Below are positions 1 to 4,785 of a DNA stretch of 6,069 nucleotides, in pieces. How positions within the stretch are numbered: position 1 is the first letter of the stretch; every line of letters begins with the position of its first letter. Under the pieces are notes generated by a model. The model did no database searches. It worked only from the letters and a program-made list of their open reading frames with translations, and was not told where the DNA came from. Origin of the DNA: Candidatus Saccharimonadota bacterium (lineage in GTDB: Bacteria > Patescibacteriota > Saccharimonadia > Saccharimonadales > UBA4665); the NCBI GenBank assembly GCA_028289265.1, contig JAQGGU010000048.1:1-6069 (forward strand), given 5' to 3'. The position numbers were made by a program, and so were the translations under genes.

Positions 1-312
1 ACGGTTGAATACATCATGAACGCCTTGAGCCCTACGAAAGTTACCCGTGTCGAGATCGATGAAGAGCGCAAGCGTGCTCGTGTAATCGTCCCAGAAGACC
101 AACTGAGCATTGCAATCGGTAAGAGTGGACAGAACGTCCGTCTCGCTAGCAAGCTGAGTGGCTACGATATAGACATTGAGGCCGAAAAGCCGGAACAGCC
201 TATCGTAGAGGGCAAGGTTGAAGTATCTGAGCTTCCTAAGATACCAAAGCTGAAGCGCAAGAGCGACCTCGAGAACTCACTTCTCGAAGCTATTGAAGAG
301 CACGGGGAATAG
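1..312 (+). CDS. nusA: Transcription termination/antitermination factor NusA, C-terminal part (5' end outside window)
   Basis: The frame is open from base 1 and ends at TAG 310-312, giving about 103 residues of the protein's end. The visible part starts at the KH1-KH2 junction ([12 protein letters not shown]) and contains the KH2 domain, with [20 protein letters not shown] carrying the GxxG loop (GKSG, encoded at 118-129) that contacts RNA, then LSGYDIDI. NusA binds RNA polymerase and nascent RNA and modulates pausing, termination and antitermination. After KH2 comes a charged tail of roughly 40 residues with no recognisable domain, so the acidic AR repeats found in proteobacterial NusA are absent, as in most other bacteria. 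A strong terminator follows about 95 bases downstream. The usual nusA partners (ylxR, infB, rbfA) do not follow. The KH2 motif makes the identification firm; the N-terminal domain, S1 and KH1 are not visible here. Confidence 0.95.
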   Translation, partial: TVEYIMNALSPTKVTRVEIDEERKRARVIVPEDQLSIAIGKSGQNVRLASKLSGYDIDIEAEKPEQPIVEGKVEVSELPKIPKLKRKSDLENSLLEAIEEHGE

Positions 313-405
313 TCACTATTACGGTAGGAACCCCTGGTTTCTTCCGTTACGCTGAGGGCCGAAATACATGAGGCTCTTCAGGCAGTTCTTTTACTGGCAG
401 CGGTT

Positions 406-433
406 AAAATAGCGGAGTGTATCCGCTATTTTT
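406..433 (+). terminator. Rho-independent terminator after nusA
   Basis: An 11-bp perfect stem pairs AAAATAGCGGA (406-416) with TCCGCTATTTT (422-432) around a 5-nt loop (GTGTA), and the stem runs into a T tract at 429-433. The A run on the 5' side and T run on the 3' side make it nearly symmetric, so it could also stop transcripts from the other strand, although no minus-strand gene is seen. It should insulate the downstream membrane-protein gene from nusA transcription. Confidence 0.85.
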
Positions 434-440
434 AATGAAA

Positions 441-446
441 TACAAT
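441..446 (+). promoter_or_regulatory. Possible -10 element (TACAAT) for the 470-865 gene
   Basis: TACAAT lies just after the nusA terminator and would place the transcript start near 453, giving a leader of about 17 nt before ATG 470. No good -35 hexamer is visible 16-18 bases upstream. TAATGT (450-455) and TAGAGT (455-460) are alternative -10 candidates. A promoter is expected here because the terminator separates this gene from nusA, but the exact element is uncertain. Confidence 0.35.
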
Positions 447-469
447 GAATAATGTAGAGTTTTGGATCT

Positions 470-865
470 ATGAATAGTAATAATAAGCGGAAAAAACGAG
501 TATGGCTCGCAGTGAGTATGGTTTCTGGCGTGTTACTTGTCGCGACCTTTATTCTGCTGTTTTATAGTCTGACTGTTCTCAATGACTGTCTCGAACGGTC
601 ATTTTCAGATATTTCTATTTCTCAGGGCCTATGTACGATTCCAGGACTAAGAACTGCTGCCCACTATAACTGGGTATTGGTACTGCTTATTTTCATCTCT
701 GGCGCTGGCCTGATTTGGGGAATAGTGAAGAACGAACGTAGTAAACGGCAGATGGATGAGGAAGAAGATGATGAACCTCCCGTTGAAGAAATTGTAGTAG
801 ATAGCCAGCTGCCTGACACGCATGGCAGGAAGTCGCAACGGGATGAGGAGTTGAAGAGGCGGTAA
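470..865 (+). CDS. Hypothetical small membrane protein, two TM segments with acidic cytoplasmic tail
   Basis: I do not recognise this 131-residue protein. It starts with a basic stretch (NNKRKKR), then TM1 at about residues 11-34, a loop of about 32 residues, TM2 at about 67-85, a second basic patch (KNERSKR) and a long hydrophilic tail. By the positive-inside rule both ends are cytoplasmic and the loop is outside. The loop has two cysteines (C40, C55) that could form a disulfide. The tail begins with an acidic cluster (MDEEEDDEPPVEE, about 95-107) and ends in mixed charge (DEELKRR). ATG 470 is the first start after an in-frame TAG at 455-457. There is only a weak Shine-Dalgarno-like TTTGGA about 3 nt upstream. 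It sits alone between the nusA terminator and the clpC regulatory region. The plain TM-loop-TM shape gives no function; an envelope or cell-division accessory protein is possible but unsupported. Confidence 0.75.
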   Translation: MNSNNKRKKRVWLAVSMVSGVLLVATFILLFYSLTVLNDCLERSFSDISISQGLCTIPGLRTAAHYNWVLVLLIFISGAGLIWGIVKNERSKRQMDEEEDDEPPVEEIVVDSQLPDTHGRKSQRDEELKRR

Positions 866-928
866 TACTTTTTGAGCGGGAGGGGTAAACAGTTTGCGCT
901 GGATGAATACCTCAAGTCATAAAATGAA

Positions 929-955
929 TTAGCACTCTTGACGCCTGAGTGCTAA
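929..955 (+). promoter_or_regulatory. CIRCE operator (HrcA binding site) for clpC
   Basis: TTAGCACTC (929-937) and GAGTGCTAA (947-955) form a perfect 9-bp inverted repeat with a 9-nt spacer, matching the CIRCE consensus TTAGCACTC-N9-GAGTGCTAA exactly. CIRCE is the operator of the heat-shock repressor HrcA, which is kept active by GroEL and normally controls groESL and dnaK operons. The symmetry extends outward: ATGAA (924-928) faces TTTCAT (956-961) with one unpaired base. The spacer contains the -35 of the clpC promoter, so bound HrcA should block RNA polymerase directly. hrcA itself is not in the window. Confidence 0.95.
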
Positions 956-966
956 TTTCATATTAT
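938..966 (+). promoter_or_regulatory. Housekeeping-sigma promoter for clpC, overlapping CIRCE
   Basis: The -35 is TTGACG (938-943), the spacer is exactly 17 bp (944-960), and the -10 is TATTAT (961-966). This is close to the TTGACA-N17-TATAAT consensus. The predicted transcript start is about 972-974, giving a clpC leader of about 207 nt. The -35 lies entirely in the CIRCE spacer and the right CIRCE arm fills the -35/-10 spacer, the arrangement expected for steric repression by HrcA. Confidence 0.85.
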
Positions 967-972
967 GGAAGT

Positions 973-1179
973 AGTAGCACGTTCAGTCGCTCGCACATAT
1001 ATTCCGCAGTAAGTAAGTGTGAATACTCACAGTAATACATCAGCGAAATACACTAGAATACAAACAGAGCTCCTTCTCTTAGTAGGAAAGAGCAGCCGGA
1101 GTTGCGGAAACACTCCGCCACGCCGCACGATGAGATTACCTGGGTTTTCTCATTACTCTAAAGAAAGGTGGTAACAATT
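973..1179 (+). promoter_or_regulatory. Long structured 5' leader of clpC
   Basis: This is about 207 nt with no convincing gene. Inverted repeats seen by eye: GTGA/TCAC (1019-1022, 1027-1030); CTCTT/AAGAG (1076-1080, 1088-1092); CGGAGT/ACTCCG (1097-1102, 1112-1117), which competes with GCGGA/TCCGC (1104-1108, 1114-1118); and ATGAGA/TCTCAT (1130-1135, 1148-1153), which ends 8 nt before the ribosome binding site. It does not match a riboswitch or T-box that I know: no T-box TGGNACCGCG sequence is present. It could be a thermosensor-like or regulatory leader, or a passive spacer. Stem lengths are modest and were not energy-scored. Confidence 0.45.
1162..1172 (+). promoter_or_regulatory. Extended Shine-Dalgarno of clpC; fixes the start at ATG 1180
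   Basis: AGAAAGGTGGT matches the anti-Shine-Dalgarno complement AGAAAGGAGGT at 10 of 11 positions and sits 7 nt before ATG 1180. An in-frame GTG at 1168 lies inside this site, so it cannot be the start served by it. ATG 1183 follows directly and is the only close alternative. Confidence 0.85.
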
Positions 1180-3660
1180 ATGATGCCCAATAGTCCCGAT
1201 TTTGAAAATTTTTTGAGCCATTTAACCAATAACGCGCTCAATAGCCTGAAGCACGCCGATGCGATCGCGCGTAGCTTTGGTAGTGCGTACATCGGCACTG
1301 AGCACTTATTACTTGGTGTGCTTGCGCAAGATTCAAGCATGGGTGCCAAGCTGCTTGAAGGTGCCGGTGTGACGCTTGACCGCGCGCGAATGGCCCTCAA
1401 CCTGACCCCAAAAACATTAGTTATTAATATGGGTGCCAAAGGCCTAAGTGAGACAGCTAAGCTGACACTTAAGATGGCCTATGATGTCGCCCAGGATTAC
1501 AGCCAAGAGTACTGCGGTACTGAACACATTCTCTATAGCATACTCAGCCAGAAGAATGCCCGCGCTACTATACTGCTTCGTGACATGAATATCGATGTCG
1601 ACAATTTGACTCACGAGCTCGAACAGTTCCTGAACAAGCAGCAGTACGACGACGCTGACATGGGTGACGCAAGTACCGCCCGACGCACCAAGAAAGGAAA
1701 GAAGACTGCCCTCGACTTTTATGGCACTGACCTGACAGCACAAGCCCGCTCCGGCAAGCTCGATCCTGTCGTTGGCCGCGAAAACCAGATTAAACGCGTA
1801 GTTACTATCCTCAATCGACGCACCAAGAACAACCCTGTTCTTATCGGTGAGCCTGGTGTCGGTAAGACGGCTATCGTCGAAGGTCTGGCACAGCGTATCG
1901 TTTCGGAAGAAGTGCCTGACAGTTTGCTTGATAAGCGCATCGTGATGCTCGATCTCGCCGGCATGATCGCTGGTACCAAATACCGTGGTGAATTTGAAGA
2001 GCGTCTCAAGAAAGTCATGACTGAACTTGAAAGCGACAAGAAGACAATTGTTTTTATTGACGAGCTACACCTCATCGTAGGCGCAGGTGCCGCTGAAGGT
2101 GCTATGGACGCCGGCAACATACTGAAGCCAGCTTTAGCCCGCGGCAAGATCCAAGTGATAGGTGCGACAACTACTGCTGAATACACCAAGCACATCGAAA
2201 AAGATGCCGCATTGGAACGTCGCTTCCAGCCGGTGCAGGTGCCCGAGACTAACTTGCCGGAGACACTGGCTATCCTAAAGGGTCTGCGCAAGCACTACGA
2301 AAGCTTCCACGGTGTTACTATTACCGATGAAGTACTGGAAGACACAGTTCAGCTCGCTAAGCGTTACATTCAGGACCGTTATATGCCAGACAAGGCTATC
2401 GACTTGCTCGATGAAACGGCCGCCCATCTTCGCGTCGAGAAAGGCAAGACTTCACCCGAAGTCCGCAAGCTGCAAAAAGAACTAAAGTTGGTAAATACCC
2501 GAATAGAAGAAGCGGTCGATGCCGAAAACTATGAAAAGGCCGCTAAAGAAAAGACCCGCGCATCGCAGATCAACGATGAACTCAGCAAGTTGCAGGCCAA
2601 CACAAAGGGAGAAAAGCGTCTCGTCTTGAACTCCGAGGATGTTGCTGAAGTTGTGTCACGGATAACCGGAGTACCAACAAAGAAAGTAATCCGATCTGAA
2701 GCAAAATACCTCATCAACCTTGAAAAGACCCTCAATAAGCACGTCATAGGCCAGGAGGAAGCCCTCCAGGCCGTATCGCGCGCAATCCGCCGCAACCGTT
2801 CCGGTATCGGTGCTACTAACAGGCCGATCGGTTCGTTCATTTTCCTCGGACCAACTGGTGTCGGAAAGACTGAGTTGGCACGCGTACTGGCACAAGAATT
2901 CTTTGGTTCAGAGAATGCCCTCATTAAGATCGACATGTCAGAGTTCGGAGAACACCACAACGTATCGCGCCTGGTTGGTGCTCCGGCCGGATATGTTGGC
3001 TATGATGATGGCGGACAATTGACTGATAAAATACGTCGCCAGCCATATAGCCTGGTACTCTTCGATGAAATTGAAAAGGCACACCCAGACGTCTTTAATA
3101 TGCTATTGCAGCTACTTGAAGATGGCTACCTGACAGATGCAAAAGGGCGCCGAATTGACTTTACGAATACCATCGTCATCATGACGAGTAACATAGGTGC
3201 TGACAAGCTGCAGAAAGAATCAAACTTTGGCTTCCAGGCTGTTGACCGCAATGACCTCAAAGACCTCGACGCACTGCATGAACGAAACCGTGACAAGGTC
3301 TTAGATGAGCTACGAAAAATGATGCGCCCTGAGCTGCTGAACCGTATCGACAAGATGATTGTTTTCCACGCCCTAACCAAGAAAGACATCTTCCGCATCA
3401 TTGACCTTCAGATCGACGATCTGCGCAAGCGTCTGCATAAGCAGGGTGTTGGCCTTGAGATAACAACGCAAGCCAAGCAGTACTTGCTCGAGCATGGTTA
3501 TGACGCGAAAAATGGTGTCCGTCCGCTCCGCCGCTTGATACAGGATACTATCGAGGATCACGTAGCGCTCGAGCTGCTAAATGAGAAACTTTCAAAAGGC
3601 CATATCTTACAAGTTGCCGCAAAGCAGGGTGAACTCGCTTACACGGCCGCTACGGAATAA
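1180..3660 (+). CDS. clpC: ATP-dependent Clp protease ATP-binding subunit ClpC (AAA+ unfoldase)
   Basis: This 826-residue HSP100 unfoldase feeds substrates to the ClpP peptidase in the cytoplasm. Residues are numbered from ATG 1180. Two Clp N-repeats (about 9-70 and 87-150, each with a GTEH core) are followed by a linker. AAA-1 has Walker A GEPGVGKT (223-230), pore loop KYRG (267-270), Walker B VFIDE (291-295) and the ERR arginine pair (346-348). A short UVR-like coiled M-domain (about 425-470) marks ClpC rather than ClpB (longer M-domain) or ClpA (none). AAA-2 has Walker A GPTGVGKT (557-564), pore loop GYVGY (604-608), Walker B LVLFDE (625-630), RPELLNRID (716-724) and sensor-2 GVRPLRR (779-785). 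FGF (683-685) lies where the ClpP-docking [VIL]GF loop is expected, which supports a ClpP partner. All catalytic motifs are intact and the length is typical. A perfect CIRCE and a strong promoter upstream indicate HrcA heat-shock control. The ctsR, mcsA and mcsB genes that precede clpC in Bacillus are absent here. Confidence 0.97.
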   Translation: MMPNSPDFENFLSHLTNNALNSLKHADAIARSFGSAYIGTEHLLLGVLAQDSSMGAKLLEGAGVTLDRARMALNLTPKTLVINMGAKGLSETAKLTLKMAYDVAQDYSQEYCGTEHILYSILSQKNARATILLRDMNIDVDNLTHELEQFLNKQQYDDADMGDASTARRTKKGKKTALDFYGTDLTAQARSGKLDPVVGRENQIKRVVTILNRRTKNNPVLIGEPGVGKTAIVEGLAQRIVSEEVPDSLLDKRIVMLDLAGMIAGTKYRGEFEERLKKVMTELESDKKTIVFIDELHLIVGAGAAEGAMDAGNILKPALARGKIQVIGATTTAEYTKHIEKDAALERRFQPVQVPETNLPETLAILKGLRKHYESFHGVTITDEVLEDTVQLAKRYIQDRYMPDKAIDLLDETAAHLRVEKGKTSPEVRKLQKELKLVNTRIEEAVDAENYEKAAKEKTRASQINDELSKLQANTKGEKRLVLNSEDVAEVVSRITGVPTKKVIRSEAKYLINLEKTLNKHVIGQEEALQAVSRAIRRNRSGIGATNRPIGSFIFLGPTGVGKTELARVLAQEFFGSENALIKIDMSEFGEHHNVSRLVGAPAGYVGYDDGGQLTDKIRRQPYSLVLFDEIEKAHPDVFNMLLQLLEDGYLTDAKGRRIDFTNTIVIMTSNIGADKLQKESNFGFQAVDRNDLKDLDALHERNRDKVLDELRKMMRPELLNRIDKMIVFHALTKKDIFRIIDLQIDDLRKRLHKQGVGLEITTQAKQYLLEHGYDAKNGVRPLRRLIQDTIEDHVALELLNEKLSKGHILQVAAKQGELAYTAATE

Positions 3661-3685
3661 GTTACGTAAATAATCGTCGCGTAAC
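3661..3685 (+). other. Short inverted repeat after clpC
   Basis: GTTACG (3661-3666) pairs with CGTAAC (3680-3685) around 13 nt, starting immediately after the clpC stop codon. There is no T tract after it, so it is a poor candidate for an intrinsic terminator. It may act as a 3' stabilising hairpin or an operator just upstream of the next promoter, or be chance. Confidence 0.3.
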
Positions 3686-3696
3686 CTCGTATCTGT

Positions 3697-3705
3697 TGCT
3701 ATACT
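3697..3705 (+). promoter_or_regulatory. Extended -10 promoter giving a leaderless mRNA for the HExxH protein
   Basis: TGC-TATACT is an extended -10 (TGn plus a hexamer one base from TATAAT) at 3697-3705. No convincing -35 is present, which is common with extended -10 promoters. The usual 6-base gap after the -10 places +1 at 3712, the A of the ATG itself. There is no Shine-Dalgarno (TTTCCCT precedes the ATG), which fits leaderless translation. Confidence 0.65.
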
Positions 3706-3711
3706 TTCCCT

Positions 3712-4695
3712 ATGGAGCGTAAGCATGTTAATTCTGTCCGTCGACTTATAGCGCCACTAATCGCGGTGACGCTCGTCCTGCTGCTAGTCGGTAATTTCCA
3801 GTCGGTCATTGATTATGTTCGACTTTACAATTATCAGCCGCCGGCGGAGGTATCTGCACTGGCCGAGCAGACGACCATGACAGATACGGCCAAACGGTAC
3901 TTTTACGTTAATCACCCCGAAGTAGCTGATCGTAGTACGTTTAATACCGAATGTAACAGCCGCGGTGAGCACACTATCGTTCTCGGTTGTTACCATTCGG
4001 TAAATCGGGGTATATATCTTTTCGACGTAAAAGACGTACGGCTGGACGGCGTCGAACAGGTCACAGCCGCTCATGAAATGTTGCACGCAGCATATGATCG
4101 TTTGAGTAGCCGCGAACGAAAGTATATTGATAAACAGCTTGAAGATTTCTTTGCTAATCGCGTCCAAGACGAACGTATTAGAAGTACTATCGAGGCATAT
4201 CGGGAGTCAGAGCCGGACGACTTAGTCAATGAAATGCACTCTATATTCGCGACCGAAATCGCCGAACTAACTCCAGAGCTTGAAAGCCACTACAGCAAGT
4301 ACTTCAATAACCGCGCTAAAGTCGTGGAATATGCTTCAACGTATCAGAAGGAATTTACCAGCCGTCAGAACCAAGTAAAGGAGTATGACGCGCGACTCAA
4401 GGGCCTCAAGGAGAGCATTGACGCGAATTCTGCATCACTAAAACAACGCGAGCAAGATATCCAAGCCATGCAGCGCCAAATGGAAAGCGACCGTAGTTCG
4501 GGTAATGCTGAATCCTACAATGCCCGGGTAGCCGCGTATAATGCCCGTGTCGATGCGTACAACCAGTTAATAAGGAGTACTCAGTACCAAATAGCTGAAT
4601 ACAACCGATTAGTTGAAGAACGCAACAGTTTGGCACTGCAGGTGCGCGAATTGACGCAGTCTATTAGCAGCAAGTTGAATCCCATAGAGGAATAG
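3712..4695 (+). CDS. Putative membrane-anchored HExxH zinc metallopeptidase with C-terminal coiled coil
   Basis: The 327-residue protein has a basic N-terminus, one hydrophobic segment (about 11-28) with no signal-peptidase or lipobox motif, and is probably an uncleaved anchor with the rest outside the membrane. AAHEMLHAAYD carries HExxH (H121, E122, H125), the zinc-binding and catalytic motif of zincin peptidases. NEMHSIFATE (173-182) follows about 50 residues later; E182 (or E174) could be the third ligand of a gluzincin-like site. C81 and C93 flank a short segment and may form a disulfide. From about residue 200 to 325 the chain is charged and helical, with YN-spaced heptads (Y269, Y276, Y283, Y297) and a predicted coiled coil. 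ATG 3712 is the first start after in-frame TAA 3682-3684, and later Met codons would lose the anchor. It lies 51 bp after clpC with its own extended -10 promoter. I cannot place it in a named family; peptidase activity is inferred from the motif, and its substrate is unknown. Confidence 0.8.
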   Translation: MERKHVNSVRRLIAPLIAVTLVLLLVGNFQSVIDYVRLYNYQPPAEVSALAEQTTMTDTAKRYFYVNHPEVADRSTFNTECNSRGEHTIVLGCYHSVNRGIYLFDVKDVRLDGVEQVTAAHEMLHAAYDRLSSRERKYIDKQLEDFFANRVQDERIRSTIEAYRESEPDDLVNEMHSIFATEIAELTPELESHYSKYFNNRAKVVEYASTYQKEFTSRQNQVKEYDARLKGLKESIDANSASLKQREQDIQAMQRQMESDRSSGNAESYNARVAAYNARVDAYNQLIRSTQYQIAEYNRLVEERNSLALQVRELTQSISSKLNPIEE

Positions 4696-4708
4696 GCCGG
4701 TAAACGAC

Positions 4709-4736
4709 ACTGTATTACTATGATACAGTTTGTATC
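4709..4736 (+). repeat. Overlapping inverted repeats upstream of radA (operator or weak terminator)
   Basis: ACTGTAT (4709-4715) pairs with ATACAGT (4723-4729) across a 7-nt loop. GATACA (4722-4727) also pairs with TGTATC (4731-4736) across 3 nt. The middle ATACA is shared, so the two hairpins exclude each other. The element lies 13 bp after the preceding stop codon and 10 bp before the radA -35. The short T run after the first stem (TTTG) makes a weak terminator at best; repeated TGTAT/ATACA half-sites also suit a dimeric repressor. Confidence 0.5.
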
Positions 4737-4746
4737 AGCGGTGATT

Positions 4747-4776
4747 TTGATGATTTAGATGAGTGCCTGATATAGT
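4747..4776 (+). promoter_or_regulatory. Promoter of radA with extended -10, near-leaderless transcript
   Basis: The -35 is TTGATG (4747-4752), followed by an 18-bp spacer and -10 TATAGT (4771-4776) preceded by TGA, an extended -10 TGn. The predicted +1 is about 4783, so the mRNA would begin 0-3 bases before ATG 4786. The AGGGGGA run (4777-4783) resembles a Shine-Dalgarno but sits only 2 nt from the ATG and would be largely upstream of +1. It could matter only on read-through transcripts. Confidence 0.7.
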
Positions 4777-4785
4777 AGGGGGAAT

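Noticed and set aside
866..928. Possible terminator after the 470-865 gene (AGCG/CGCT around 875-900)
   Set aside because: The stem is only about 4 bp, with a long loop and no T tract. Nothing else is seen before CIRCE.
866..970. CtsR operator (GGTCAAA direct repeats) at clpC
   Set aside because: No such heptad repeats are present; CIRCE accounts for the regulation.
1168..1179. GTG at 1168 as the clpC start, which would add four residues
   Set aside because: The GTG is part of the Shine-Dalgarno AGAAAGGTGGT itself; ATG 1180 lies 7 nt after it at normal spacing, and the remaining sequence matches the family N-terminus.
973..1179. T-box or other known riboswitch in the clpC leader
   Set aside because: No TGGNACCGCG T-box sequence or other consensus core was found, and the downstream gene is not of a type these elements usually control.
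1719..2291. 190-codon minus-strand open frame opposite clpC
   Set aside because: It lies wholly inside clpC, is rich in Ser, Arg and Pro as expected of an antisense shadow, has no recognisable motif, and clpC is fully supported on the + strand.
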